DNA of 64,000 nt from Epiperipatus broadwayi (taxonomy: Eukaryota; Onychophora; Udeonychophora; Euonychophora; Peripatidae): contig JAQFVV010012441.1 of NCBI GenBank assembly GCA_028023455.1, forward strand, positions 1,423,911-1,487,910. Reading direction: 5' to 3'. Within the stretch, counting starts at the first letter, position 1; each line of letters begins with the position of its first letter. The notes beneath the pieces were generated by a model. It saw only the letters and a program-made list of their open reading frames with translations, was not told where the DNA came from and ran no database searches. A program made the position numbers and the translations under genes. Positions 12,207-24,242 of this stretch are shown here, piece by piece.

Positions 12207-12500
12207 TTGGCCCAGTCCTTATTTGAACCTTGAATCAATTAGTGTTGGTTAGATTTATGTGTATAGATCAATCAGCTAAAATGCAATAATGAATCAAAGA
12301 TTTTGATGTCAGTGAGACACATAGTTGGCCCCTATACATCCAACATGTTGAAAAATAAGTCTTCATTAACAGAGTTGAAAAGGATAAGATTAAAATAACA
12401 ACATTACTATGTTTTGCTGGTAAAGGAATTATAGAGATAACAAACAGCACTCAGAACCTCAGATGCCTGAAGATTTTTCATATAATCAAATTAAACATCA
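12207..12500 (+). pseudogene. Ty3/Gypsy gag remnant
   Basis: Frame from 12298 reads 'KDFDVSETHSWPLYIQHVEK', then a stop, then 'VFINRVEKDKIKITTLLCFA'. This fits the gag signature of many animal Gypsy elements: a Trp-x-x-Tyr motif, then a Y/V-F-x-N motif, then a Lys-rich stretch and LL...G. Gag is the structural capsid-like protein of the retrotransposon particle. It lies immediately after the LTR and primer-site-like sequence, as expected. The in-frame TAA and the loss of everything between here and RNase H show it is dead. Confidence 0.6.
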
Positions 12501-12699
12501 ATTATTAAATTAGTTTAATCTCCATTCCTATAAGCATTTAGCCAGACTTCATTTCCATTACCATTATCAGGGTAGGAATGAAAGAGTAAAATATTACATT
12601 ATAGCTTTTCGTAATTCTTGGCAAAAAAATTTCATCAATACTTATATGAATGTAGATTTATGATAATAACTGATAACAAATCTTTATTTGGTATTTTGG

Positions 12700-14160
12700 G
12701 CAACAAACCAGTTCCCAAATACCTTAGCCCCCACATGATAAGATGACTCAACATTCTGGTAGAACATGGCTATATTTTAGAATATAAGAAGGGAAAGCAA
12801 ATAGAGTATGCCTATGCTCTATCTCATATGACCAATCAGAGACCAGTAAAAAAAAAATTAAATTCATTGATTTGCTAAAGAGTCAAAGCCTCAATAGCAG
12901 AACACAGGAAGGTGACATCTACCAATGGATTATAAATCAGTACAAGTTGGCCTAATCTGTGTCCAACTTTTCTGCATAAAATACTATAGAAGACTCATGA
13001 AGAGTTGACAATGTGCAAAGGCTGAAGTCTAAGGTGCAATTGTGGGCTAATCTCAATTAAGCAGAGAAATCAAATTCTTAAATTATTGCATGAAGGTAAT
13101 CCAGATATTGTTAGGGCAAAGGCTTTATCCCATAGTTACGTCTGGTGGTTAAACATTAATATTGATATTGGAAAAATATATTAAAAATGTAATAACTGTC
13201 AATCATGCTCTAAATCACCTCCATCAATGTTTGATATGGGCAAAATATGAGAGGCCATGGCAATTCACCATATCATTCACTGAGGTCCAATCAAGGAACA
13301 TTTATTTTTAGTAGACATGGATGTACATTCAGAGTGGTCTGAATATAAATTAGTCAAAAATACTACTTTGGATGAAATACTTAATAAATTATACAAATAT
13401 TTTTTATACCATGGTCTCCATGAATCTTTAGTTTCAGATAAATGGAACTGGTTTCATATCAGAAAAATTTGAGAAGGCTATGCAGGAATAGGGGATAAAA
13501 CATTTATTTATGTCTCCTTACTACCCTCAGTCTCACAGATTCACTGAAAAGGCCAAGGAAAACTTTAAGTCATTCATTAACGAAGTGGAGAAAATAAAAT
13601 ACAGGAAGCAGTCTTTAACACACTGCTTTATCAGCATTCAACCCTAGCCACTAAATTTCATAAATCACCTGCTGAAATATATCTAGTTGAAAGCTGCAGA
13701 CTAAATTATCAAGCATTGTACTGACAGACGATCATAATGAACCAACTGAAAACACTTGTAAGTTTAAACCTGAGGAAAAAGTGTGGATTAAAAATAGCCT
13801 AAATAAATTCTTGTCACAAGCTATAGTTATACATCACATATCAAAGCAAGTGGTGACTGTTCATATAAACAATGAAAAAATATTATGCAAACATGACAAT
13901 GAATTGCTTCAAGATGAAACTATAAATGTAATACCAAAATTATTTAAGAGAATAGATGTCAATGAGATAGCACTAAATGAAGATACTAAACCAGAAACAG
14001 AGTGTATACACTGTGATGATCAGCTATATGTACCAGAGAGTAATATAATAAGTGAAAGGGTGATAACCTCCCCCCCCCTCAATGTGTAAAAAGAGAGAAA
14101 AAATATTCTGAATTATCTCTTTGGCTTAATTTTAAGTCCAGAGAAAAAATAAATCTCTGA
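12700..14160 (+). pseudogene. Ty3/Gypsy pol remnant: RNase H end, integrase, PPT
   Basis: Frames broken by stops and shifts together follow the Gypsy pol order. An RNase H C-terminal phrase 'HGYILEYKKGKQIEYAYALS' lies at about 12770. A zinc-binding H-x-CC region follows at about 13090-13220: 'LHEGNPDIVRAKA', 'YVWW', 'CNNCQSC'. The integrase core starts with 'VDMDVHSEWSE' (first catalytic Asp, about 13315) and has 'LYKYFLYHGLHESLVSD' (second Asp, about 13430). The C-terminal region runs 13781-14089 with 'KVWIKNSLNKFL'. Protease and reverse transcriptase are missing, consistent with an internal deletion. A polypurine tract, GGAGGAAG, sits at about 14166-14172 beside the 3' LTR. Confidence 0.85.
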
Positions 14161-14172
14161 ACTTGGAGGAAG

Positions 14173-14936
14173 TGTGCGTATGTTTAAATACATTCACATA
14201 AAATCATTAATTGTAAGAGGACGATGTATATAAGTATATTTAAAATACATACATAGTGATTTAAAAATTTAGTTTCTTAAGAATAGTAAACTGAAATAAA
14301 TTAAAATGGTATTAAGTGATCAGAAAAGATTAATTTTTAAGTAGATGAAAAGAATAATTAATTAAAATCTCTGGAAATAAGTAATGAAATTCTTTCCGTC
14401 AAAATATATACCATTAAATGATTGTGAATTCCGGATCCATTCATTGATAACAACTCTACAAATCCAAAAATAACTTTTTAACAGAACTTAATATAAGTCA
14501 AATTCTCCCGTCCAGGATGTGCATCGAATAAATGAAACAATTACAATATTGGCAGAATCTGAAAGAAGAGCCAATCAGAAAAATGGACAATCAATTGATA
14601 GATGCCAAGTGAAAAATGAACACTTGCTGTTGGAAGCTTCTGATATGTAGATAATCATTAAACCTTGGTGTTGCACATCACCATAAGTACCTTACGTTTT
14701 CAGTGTGAAGAAACTTGCCACCAAATGTGCCTAAGCAAATAGATCTTCATTATTATTTCTTTATGCCTATGGGTCTGTATATATATTGTTAAATTGAATA
14801 TCTGTTAATAATGCAAACCTCTGATATATTAAATACTAAATTTTAACCATATTAGTTGTGGTTTTATAAGAGGATAAATTTAGATCTCATGCCATCTGGA
14901 GAGCAAGGGTTACACTTCTAGATATAGCGTAAACAA
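14173..14936 (+). mobile_element. 3' LTR of the Ty3/Gypsy element (uninterrupted)
   Basis: It begins TGTGCGTATG directly after the polypurine tract and ends near CTAGATATAGCG. It matches the 5' LTR in the same orientation over most of its length with scattered substitutions, so the element is old. At about 14822-14840 it reads GATATATTAAATACTAAA without a break. This is the original site into which the TIR element inserted in the 5' LTR. Confidence 0.8.
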
Positions 14937-14939
14937 AAA

Positions 14940-15780
14940 TATTGAGCTTCCTGTCATTAGAAATTAAAAATGTAGACTTACCATCCTTAACCATTAACAC
15001 ATTCATCTGTATGAATCAATAAAAAATGAATTTTCTCTCCTATGCTTTCTGAAAGGCCAACTCTGAATCATCACATGTATTATATAGTTGCATTATTTAT
15101 CTATTCATCACAAAAGTTGTAAGATGCTAATATGTTTGTGTCATGAATTACATTTAAAATTGTGACCATACTTTTCAAATCTTTGTAGAAAACTTGCATG
15201 GAATAACACCCTAACTTTACAGACAAACTATTAGTGAAACATTTGAATTGCAAATTTTTTTTCACAATATTATATTAATAGGGAGATCAGTGAATGTGAT
15301 CCACAAGCTAGGCACATATAAAACAACTCTAAAAGAATAATGTGAAAAAGATGAAGAATCTTTCTAACTAATCATTAGGTGCTTGTCAAACTTATTAAGG
15401 ATCTCACTTGTATTTCCAAACCACTGTCCTTCACATTTAAATGGAAGACTTAAAAAACAGATGTGTGTGCACTTTGACTTTAAAAATGCCAGCAAAGAAC
15501 CACAACTATAAATTCAGAATTATTGTTTTATACGTTGTAGTTGATAATTAGTTGATATGAATTACCAAACAAACATACATTGTCAAAAGAAAACAACCCC
15601 AAAAGAATTACTTTAATGAAAAAAAAGGCAAGTCAAACATTGCTCAATATTGTTTTTTTGAATATTTTTTACTAGGATACACTCCTGTGGATCATAGGTA
15701 AATCCTATCTATTATCTGAATGTTTTCAATTGCTCACTGTCCAAACTTTTATGCAAATGATCTAAATATCATGAAAAAGG
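14940..15780. other. No gene recognised; may include further mariner relic
   Basis: No domain could be read. Because mariner transposase remnants begin just downstream, part of this stretch may be the decayed N-terminal half, but I found no motif to support that. Confidence 0.3.
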
Positions 15781-15784
15781 ATTC

Positions 15785-16150
15785 TTGGGTATGGTTCCAC
15801 AATATTGCAAGCAGTCTATAATGTGAAACTTGTGTACAAGTTTTTGACCTAAAAAGCATTGTTGTATTTGAGGATCAACCTTATTCTCTTGATTTGGCTC
15901 CAGATGATTTTGGCTATTTCCAAAATGAAAGTTGTTCTTGAAAAAGTTTTCTACAAAGATATGATTTCAACACCCTATCGTATTTTATGTCACAACTTGT
16001 GGACTAGTTACATTATAACATTAAAATTTTTGTGGAAATTAGCTAAACTATATTGCTTTACAAAAAATGAATTGATTCAGAGATGACTTTCTAGGAAGTT
16101 TGAAGAAAAAAACCTGTCAATTTTTCATTACTGTACATTATGTAATTTTT
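15785..16150 (+). pseudogene. mariner-family transposase, C-terminal relic
   Basis: Across small breaks the translation gives 'VVFEDQPYSLDLAPDDF' at about 15862-15912. This matches the mariner signature PYSPDLAPCDF, which contains the third catalytic Asp of the D,D34D transposase. Upstream, 'HNIASSL' and 'CVQVFDLKS' sit where the DNAPAH and x-FL-x-K motifs are expected. Downstream frames carry several stops. Mariner elements move by cut-and-paste into TA sites; neither TIR was located. The open frame at 15859-16086 is another reading frame of the same region. Confidence 0.7.
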
Positions 16151-16875
16151 AAACAAAATATAAATGTAAAATATTTCTATAACATTGTCAAAAAAAAACA
16201 TTTAACAGTAATTAAATGATTAATTATTATTAAGGTGTCAAAGATAATTTCTCTAGAAAACTTTAGGATTGACTAATTCTGGAAAATAGCAAGAAAAACA
16301 ATACAAGGCCTGATATTTGATGATAAATTAATAATAATAATATAGACAAAATAGACTTTAATTAGTCCATTGCAAGGCAAGGTCTCGAAAACACTTTCCT
16401 CTGTAGAGGAACTGTGAAGGAGAAAGCAGGAATTACTTGGCTTGTTAATTTCTAAGTAGTAAGTAATGTTTTGATCAGTTTTTTAATAGTTGTTTTAATA
16501 TTTAGCTAAAAAAAATATAGGTACCCATTTAACAACTAACATTGGATTGTTATCTACATTAGCAATGGGTGATAATTTAATAAAAATAATCTTAAGCCTG
16601 TGGAATACATTTTCAGTTTTTCTCAGCCCATATTCGAACTCAAGTTATTATGGTATTCTTGACGTAATATCATGTAAAGAGTTTTCATTGGGAGTTTCAG
16701 GATATACAAAATGTTTTTCTAATAAATTAATATATTGATTTTTAAACGAATTTATATATTTAATATTTTTCTCAGTATGGACACTTGGTTAAAAATTAAC
16801 TAAATGTGCGTCTTAAAGCAAACTAAAGCATTAACAAAAAACAAAAAAAAAATTACTTTATTATTGCAATAATAA
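16150..16875. other. No gene recognised
   Basis: AT-rich; the 63-codon frame at 16547-16738 has no supporting feature. It lies just beyond the poly(A) signal of the candidate minus-strand exon. Confidence 0.4.
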
Positions 16876-16878
16876 AAC

Positions 16879-17794
16879 TTTATTTAAAAAATGAAAAAAT
16901 ATATTGGTACAAAATTTTATATACGACATAATTTTAAAATTTCATTATAGAAACACTTAAAAAAAGCTTGCTTAACATACATAAACAAAATCTAAAAGAA
17001 TTTATAAAAAGTTAACGATAGCTTCTATCGCTAGAAATTGGACGTCTTCAATTTCTTTAAAGAACAGAAGTGGAGGTCATTTAAGTATTATAGACATAAC
17101 AAAGCGGAATTAATACTTTTACAGATATAATTAAATGGTGTTTTATTTTGTTTTAAAGTTTTAAACCCGCATTAACTAAAATAATAGTATTATTGCCAAT
17201 TAACTTAGATATGTATTCATATTAGAATATAGAAAAGTAGAGGCGATAAAAGAATGAATATCTATACTCCAATAAATTCCCTGAACGTTTTGCAAATTAT
17301 TAAAGCCCTAAAAATGAAAGAAAATATTCAACGAACAATCATTAATTTGTTCAAAACAGCTAAAACTATAAAAGATAAGTATAATATAAGCAACGACATA
17401 GAGGTAGTAAGGTGAATTACTAGAAATAATAAAACCACTAAAAACTCAATTATAAATGTTAATGAATCTGCTAGATTATAATCAGTATAAACGATAAACT
17501 TTCAATTATTATTGTTTATCTGGAGCTTGGAGTTAAAAATCACAAATAATTTGCATTTTGCTTCCAAAAAAAATATCCATTAATGCTCATTTGATTCATG
17601 ACTTCTCAGACTATCCAAATAATTTTGAATTAAGTTAAACAATCTCAAATCATTTGGGAATGATTGATTATTATTCGGTATTTCATGTTTAGCAAATGGT
17701 ACGCTACTTATATAGAACCGGAAGTCTCCTTGCTGTCTAACTTTTCTGGCGTGAGTGTGATTTCTGGGATTGGTGACATTCGAGTCTTCACAAA
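16879..17794 (-). CDS. Candidate terminal exon and 3' UTR of an unidentified host gene
   Basis: On the minus strand an acceptor-like TTTTTTAAATTTAG (ending at 17795) is followed by a frame of about 70 codons ending with TAA at 17580-17582. It includes 'RNHTHARKVRQQGDFRFYI' and 'DLRLFNLIQNYLDSLRSHES'. Its first half is clearly more GC-rich than its surroundings (CGG, CGT, ACG, CCG codons), unlike the AT-driven chance frames elsewhere. After the stop, about 700 bases without recognised repeats lead to AATAAA on the minus strand (16884-16879), which fits a 3' UTR. There is no ATG near the 5' edge, so it would need upstream exons at higher coordinates; I found none. I do not recognise the family. 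It could be an old retroelement scrap or chance. Confidence 0.35.
17015..17031. repeat. Small perfect hairpin
   Basis: CGATAG-CTT-CTATCG lies within the putative 3' UTR. With a 3-base loop and 6-bp arms it is the only compact hairpin noticed there. Confidence 0.5.
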
Positions 17795-18119
17795 CTAAAT
17801 TTAAAAAACAACAACAGTTCTATTAAAACAAGTCTTATACCATACTAAAAGGAATACTAAAACTATTAGTAATTAAAGTACAAAAATAATGCTAAAAACA
17901 TTATATAATTGCACATATTAAAAGATTATACTTCTGAGGTTATTATCACAATCCAGAAACTTTTTGGAACCCGATACTTAGATTAATGAGTGTTTAAATC
18001 TAAGATTTTTCCCACTGTTTTTGTATGGTAGTTTTGATTAACTACTGTATCATTCTTCTGTTTTACATTGATAAAGCAGTTTCATTCTACTGCTAAAACA
18101 ACCTCTATTACAATAATTA

Positions 18120-18571
18120 GTAATATATAGGATATGTGAGCACAGACTTTCACACCACCCACCACTCTACCTCATATCACAGATACACTTAAACACATAT
18201 ATATGTCGAAAAGATAAATAATCACCAATATACATATTTCATGCTAAACCTCAACCTCAGGGTGGCCTTTGAGTGTTCAATCATCAGATTTTCAATTGGA
18301 TGGACTGTTGAAGAGTTGGAGTGTGGAATGCATTAAAGCATGTCTATTAAAGTAAAAAGATTGGCTATCTTAATATATATCTGGGCACTTATTGCATATA
18401 TGTGTGGAGATGATAATCTGGACCAACTGATGATTGCTGGTTTAATATGAAGTATGTATATTGGTGATTCTTTTCGACATATATGTATTCAAATGTATCA
18501 GTGACATGAGATAGAGTGGTGAGTGGTGGATGGTGTTAAAGTCTGTGCTCATGCACCCTATATATTACATA
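18120..18571. repeat. Inverted-repeat element, arms of about 125 bp
   Basis: The left arm starts AGTAATATATAGG and contains GTGAGCACAGACTTTCACA and ATATATATGTCGAAAAGAT. The right arm ends CCTATATATTACAT and contains the inverted counterparts (AAAGTCTGTGCTCAT; CTTTTCGACATATATG). The centre carries GACCAACTGATGATTGCTGG, the hallmark of a family also seen near 5590, 22313 and 46030. No coding capacity. It resembles a MITE or two inverted copies of one short repeat. Confidence 0.8.
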
Positions 18572-19720
18572 TATTGATACAGGTATATAATAAGCCTGTA
18601 TTTCAGTTATTACAATATTTAGTTTAACTTTTGCTCTTTTTATATAATGTTGATGGGTCTTGCCAGCATCAAGTTAATAATTTACAAAGGCAGGCAGAAT
18701 TTAGTTGGTAAGTTAATAGTTTAATTTAAATAAGATATGAGCATATTTACAAATGTACATAGCTTATTTAAGGCACATTAAAATAATAAAAGTTTGTGAT
18801 AATCTGCACATAATAAACCTACTCCATGCTTTTGGATGTGCAGAGGCAGGATTCTCTGAATTAAATTAATACAGAATAGAATATATAGACCAGGTTCTGG
18901 AGCTTTATATACCTTTCATGACTTGTGGAGCTTTTACAAACTTTACAATATATGACATTTTTACATGCACATAGTATTTTTTACACAGCTCACTTATATA
19001 TGGCATTTTTTACAGTTCTCTGATTTTATAAGGCCAGGTATGAAACCCTATGACCTAGAAACATTGTTACACATTGATAATTAATTACATTGCTACACTT
19101 TTATTGATGCCCAATTATTTCACACAATCATTGTACATAATTATTGTACAAAGTTATTATTTTTATTCTATATAATTGCTATATATTTATTGATGCATAC
19201 TCATATATATTCCTTGCTTGACCTAAAACACTGCAAACATCAATTAATAAAACTAATGGTACTCATGCTCATGACAATCCATCCTGCTTGATGGTGTTGT
19301 TGCAAGCCAAAAGTAGTTGAAAATACCGTTTATCAGGCACAACTTCCCAATTTTTATCAGTAATTGAGTGCTAGCAATTGAGTCTTTTGGCTAATGGCCA
19401 GCAACCAATCAATTGCTCTTACAATTCTCACTTAGCCTATGTATCAGTCAACTCTGATACATGTTGTTTACCGTCTATACAAAGGCTAACACTTAACATA
19501 TCACTAAGTTATCATGATAGGGTGTGAATAATTTAAATAATGGAAAGTAAACCAATATTTGCTCAGAAGTAATTATTTTCAAACCTAAATGAATTAGTAT
19601 AATGTCCTCCAAATTGTCACACTGTACCCATTGTACCCCCTCTAAATGCGTTAAAATTAGGAAATGTGGTGAGTTGGCATACCTGAATCTAAAGTCTTGT
19701 ATGTTGGTGAAAAAATGGCT
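18572..19720. other. No gene; one short inverted repeat shared with 20.36 kb
   Basis: The segment at about 19265-19330, read on the minus strand, contains CAACACCATCAAG and GGATGGATTGTCATGAG. It matches the plus-strand sequence at about 20370-20410. The rest is AT-rich with no readable domain. Confidence 0.5.
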
Positions 19721-20290
19721 ACTTGTGAAAAAAAGTCCTTGTTCAAGCTGTCTCTATTGTGTAATATATTAAATTATGGTTGGCAAAAAAAAAAAAATAA
19801 AGGAACATTTATTAAATACCAAACAAAAATAAATTGGTTCTTGAGGCGTTGTGTATCAACCAAAAATAAAACTATGTTTGAAGTAATCAAATCAACTTTA
19901 GTGAAAAAAAGTATTTGTTCAAGCGGTTTCTATTGCCTAATATATTAAATTACCCATCTCGCAACAAAAAAAAAACATGAAATAAAGGAACATTTATTAC
20001 CAAATAAAAATAAATTGGTTATTGAGGCATTGTTTATCAACCAAAAATAAAACTATGTTGAAGTAATCAAATCAATATTAGTAAAAAAAATCAGGGTATT
20101 AACAAACGAACATTTTGCAAATATATTCAATTACTTTCCAAAAAAAAACCTAACCTAAACGAACATTTCTTACAAAACAAAAAATATTGGTTATTTTTTT
20201 TTAAAAAAAAAAGAACTAAAATAAAGGGATATTTATTATAAAACAAAAAAAATTGCTTATTAATTGAAAATCTATAACATTAGTTTAAAA
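19700..20290. repeat. Tandem repeat of about 185 bp, roughly three units
   Basis: The phrase GGAACATTTATTA recurs near 19802 and 19987, with a degenerate form near 20160. Between them AAATTGGTT(C/A)TTGAGGC, ATCAACCAAAAATAAAACTA and GTAATCAAATCAA repeat in the same order. Units decay toward the right. The 83-codon frame at 19697-19948 falls in this array and is not a gene. Confidence 0.75.
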
Positions 20291-20519
20291 AATAATAAAA
20301 TAACATAATTTTAAAGAGTTGTCTGAAAATGTAATGGCCCGGTAACATTATATCGATGTGTTTTGTTGGAAGAACAACACCATCAAGGGATGGATTGACA
20401 TAAGTATGAGTAACAAACTAATAAATCAAAACCACCCCCCCCCCAGCAAATGAAGATAATTGAAGTTTATATCCCAACAAGTTTTTAGTGACATGAAGAA
20501 GTGGGGGGTTTATATATAT

Positions 20520-22130
20520 ACCGAGTGCTTTTGAGCAGCCCGAACTACATTTTAAAATTGCGTGGGAGATTTTAATGCTAAAACTGGAAAAAGATTGAAA
20601 AATGAAAATGCTGGGGTTAAATTGGAATACAGTGACAGCACTAAGAGAAAAAAAACTTACGTAAATTGAAAAATGAATAAATTCTGTAAATTCTTTGAGA
20701 AAAGTGTTTTTTTAAAAATGACATAGAAATACTCAAATGAAGATACAGCAGAATTAGATTATATATTTTGAACCAATAGAAAATATATGTTTCAAGATTG
20801 TAAAGTTCTTAATAGACTCAAGATAAAAACTCGTTATTGATAATCAGATGTGGTGAAAGATAGACGTGAAATAAGGAATAAATTGTGTAAATTCTTTGAG
20901 AAAAGTGTTTTTTAAAAATGACATAGAAATACTCAAATGAAGATACAACAGAATTGGATTATATATTTTGAACCAATAGAAAATATATGTTTCAAGATTG
21001 TAAAGTTCTTAATAGACTCAAGATAAAACTCGTTATTGATAATCAGATGAGGTGAAAGATAAACGGTAATACAAAACTAGAGAGATAAAAACTACCAAAA
21101 ATATTAAGACTTTTAGAATGATTGAGACTTGGTTAAAATCAATAAGAAGTGGTAAAATACAAACAATTCTGTCAATAATACAAACAAGAATAAAAGAAGT
21201 TCTAAGTAACATAGAATTGAAGAAGAAAAAAACTGCACTGTAGATAGTTCATTGCAGCACATTATAAAAACAAAAAAGATACCAATAAAGTTTTTACATA
21301 AAAGTTGAGAACGCAACAATTCACCAGTAATTTTTGCACTCAGTTAAAGCAGTCATATATATATATATAAGGAGTATGAAAGATTTGTAATTAATTCATT
21401 AAAAAAAATATAATAACTGGAATTATACAACATGGCATGAAAAAGATAATGATGATATAAGACAATATAATGGGGAAAAAGTGATAGAAGAAAATAACAC
21501 TTTCAAAAATATAAAATGACATCTTGGTATTGGAAAAAAAATATTTCAGCAGTAATAAAAAAGGTAGAACGATTACTAAAAAAAAGAGATACAAGTGAAA
21601 TATATAGAAGAATTCTACAAAGAATTGTATAATAATAAGGTACAAGAAAACAAATTAACCATTACAATTACCTATATTTGAAATTGTCAAGCATTTTAAA
21701 TGGACGAGTGAAACATGCAATTAAATCTATGAAGATGGAAAAAGTACCAGGAAAAATCGAATTATTATAGATATCTCAAAAGAAACAGGTGAAGTAATAG
21801 AAATATTATTAGCAAAACTATATACCAAATATATAAATGATAGATATACTAAATGATTGAAGGAATGCAATAGTAATATTGATATTTTAAAAATATGGTA
21901 AAGAAAATATTAAATATTACAAATCTAGCATTTTTTTTATCAATTCTATATGAATTTTTTAATCCAGATAATTATATTGATATATACTAAACTTTAAATT
22001 CAAACCAACTGAAAAAAAAAGCTGTATTTAAAATTGAATTTTAACACAGTAAGTGACATCCAAATATTGAAAGAAGTTACGGAAAGGGAGTGATAAATAC
22101 GGATTATCAAAATGCGTTGGTTTTATTATG
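20520..22130 (+). pseudogene. RTE-type non-LTR retrotransposon relic: endonuclease and start of RT
   Basis: From 20559 the frame reads 'CVGDFNAKTGKRLKNENAG', carrying the GDFNAK motif of the apurinic-type endonuclease. 'AELDYIF' (about 20750) matches the later ExDYIL motif. Further on, 'VKHAIKSMKMEKVPGK' (about 21712) and 'NAIVILIF' followed by 'KYGKENIKYYKSS' (about 21867) match the RTE reverse transcriptase opening (A-I-x-x-x-K-x-x-K-A-P-G; NYRPIS). In intact elements the endonuclease nicks target DNA and the RT copies the RNA onto it. Stops and frame changes are frequent, and a 200-bp tandem duplication lies in the endonuclease. The catalytic YxDD is not found. It shares clade, but no overlapping sequence, with the 3' end at 4.99 kb. 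Confidence 0.75.
20676..21065 (+). repeat. Tandem duplication of about 200 bp inside the RTE endonuclease
   Basis: Both units contain GTAAATTCTTTGAGAAAAGT, CATAGAAATACTCAAATGAA, ATATTTTGAACCAATAGAAA and CTCGTTATTGATAATCAGAT in the same order, with only a few differences. The duplication is therefore younger than the decay of the host element. Confidence 0.9.
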
Positions 22131-22312
22131 AAAAGTCTTGTGATTTTATAAACATTCTTATAGTGATTAAAACTTTGTACCATTAAGATACAGACCCTGG
22201 GAATTGTAATATTCTGAGAGACATTTAACAAATGTGCAACAAAATTGGTTACATTACAAGTATTTTAATACATTATACAGGTTTTAACCCTGCATTTTTA
22301 TATGTAATATAT

Positions 22313-22560
22313 GCGGGATTCGAACTCATACTCTCACACGACCCACTACTCTCAGTGCCATATTGTTGACACACCTGATCACACACATGTTGAAAAGATA
22401 AATAATCACCAATATACATATTTCATGCTAAAACAGCAATCATCAGTTGGTCTAGATTACTATCCTTACACATATATACAATCAGTACTCAGCTTTATAT
22501 TAAGATAGCCAATCTTCATACTTTAATAGACAGGCTTCAAACTATTCCAACTGGAATTGC
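22313..22560. repeat. Dispersed repeat copy with a B-box-like end
   Basis: It matches the 18120-18571 family (GATAAATAATCACCAATATA; CAATCATCAGTTGGTCTAGA; TTAAGATAGCCAATCTT). Its left end, read on the minus strand, has GAGTTCGAATCCCGCA, which fits the RNA polymerase III B-box consensus GGTTCGAANCC. The copy at 46030 ends with GGGTTAAATCCCC in the equivalent place. This suggests a tRNA-related short element; no convincing A box was identified. Confidence 0.55.
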
Positions 22561-22999
22561 TATTCTAATATAAACCAAGCTCTGATTGTGTGTGTGTATA
22601 TATATATTGTAACGATCCGGAGAATTTGAGCTAACATAATCTGCACTACAGGGCGCCATCTAGGCATTTGAACCTAGAAAAATTTATAAAGTAGGCAGAT
22701 ACGTAAGTAAAAAAAAAATTTTTTTTTTTTTTTATAAATTTTGATTCCGGTCGTTAGCCCATTGTCACTAGCTCAGGGAGTAGCAGAGATTTAAATTTCA
22801 TAATAAATTCTTATCTAAGAATATATAAAAAAGAATAAAATAAGCCACTGCCAGTAATTAACATACAAACATTTATTTACGCACATATATAAAATTTAGC
22901 ATTATTTTAGAATAACTTTTACTTTGGATTTTAACTTGATTTTAGAATTTAAATTTACATTTTAATTTTTATAATATTATAAGTTTACATTTTAATTTT

Positions 23000-23890
23000 T
23001 TATAAGTTCACAAAGATGGGTTTATAAAATGTGTTTTTAATGTTGAGTATAGATCGGTTACATAGATTACACAGTCAAAAACATTTCAAAATAAACATAA
23101 ACGATCAAAATACAAAATCATTGATACCATCAATTGCATAGGGAATACAAGAAACCCAATGGTGTTCATCATAAGACACTGCATTAACACCAATAACTTA
23201 AAAGACATCCAACATAAATACACCTTAGATACTCACCGTAAGGTATCAGTATTTACCGAATGTCTATATATTTTGATCAAATATGAAAACCAAAAACATA
23301 ATCAACCGGTAACAAACCCATGCAAATGTCTATACCCAACTTAAATTTAATGAATTTTTATTTAGAGTGTCGAGTATGAATAAACTACATAGATCTGCAT
23401 TTGAAAAGAAAATATTCTTCCCTGATTTAAGCTTAGGCAAAAAGTTCGCAGTCAAACTGGCATCAATCCATCTGATACATTTATGTATTCAATGTAGCAT
23501 GAAAATACAACAACACAAAATACTATACTGTCAGGAATGTACATTTGAACAGTAAGTAGAGTTAGAGAAGACATCATCTCTCCACCAACAGGAATGCTAC
23601 ATCTATTGGCGAGTAGAACAATAAACAAAAAACTCCATAGGAATGGAATGTGGTTCTTTGCCAACTTACAAACCCATCCATAGGCAAACAGAAGGTGTGT
23701 GGTGTATATATGCAATCCTACCCATAGTAGATCTCATACTACATCTACTAACTACATCAATATATCCAATCCATTGACCTAATTCAACTATGAAACAAAT
23801 AACCTAAGATTTATCCTCCCCTAATATGACTTTACAAATCTATATAGCCATTCATGCCCGACTTAAGTTTAACATTTATGTAATTTAGTC
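23000..23890. repeat. LTR internal modules A then B
   Basis: Module A starts near GTTGAGTATAGATCGG and ends with TCTATACCCAACTTAAATTT. Module B starts GAGTGTCGAGTATGAATAAA and ends with CATGCCCGACTTAAGTTTAA. The related starts (G-AGTAT) and ends (CC-ACTTAA-TTTAA) imply that A and B are diverged units of one repeat. Short frames inside (23159-23344, 23367-23555, 23452-23715) are broken in the other copy and are not genes. Confidence 0.7.
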
Positions 23891-24235
23891 TAATGAAAAA
23901 CAAAAATCATATTAAAAACTTAAAAGAACAAAAAAAAAAATGGAAATGATTTTAAATAAAAAAAAAACAAAACATCAAATAACATTATTAACATTAATTT
24001 ATGTTGGTCAGATAGGATTCTATTTGTATTATTTACTAAAAGGTTTAGAATTTAGAGTTCTTATTGTTTTCAAATGAATATAAAGTTCTTACGATTTTTA
24101 AAATGTCCAGCTTTATCCTTTACAGTTTGTTGGTAATTTTGAATGGGAATTCCCATACCGTACTGAAGATATTGGTATCCAGTTGGCCATTGTTTTTATT
24201 TATCCGGAGGTCTTTACTTGAGCTGGTCTTTAATG

Positions 24236-24242
24236 TATAAAA
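24236..24242 (+). promoter_or_regulatory. TATA-like box in the putative LTR
   Basis: TATAAAA lies about 600 bases before the 3' end of the putative LTR and just upstream of a locally GC-richer, pyrimidine-rich stretch that could hold a transcription start. Inferred from position only. Confidence 0.35.
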
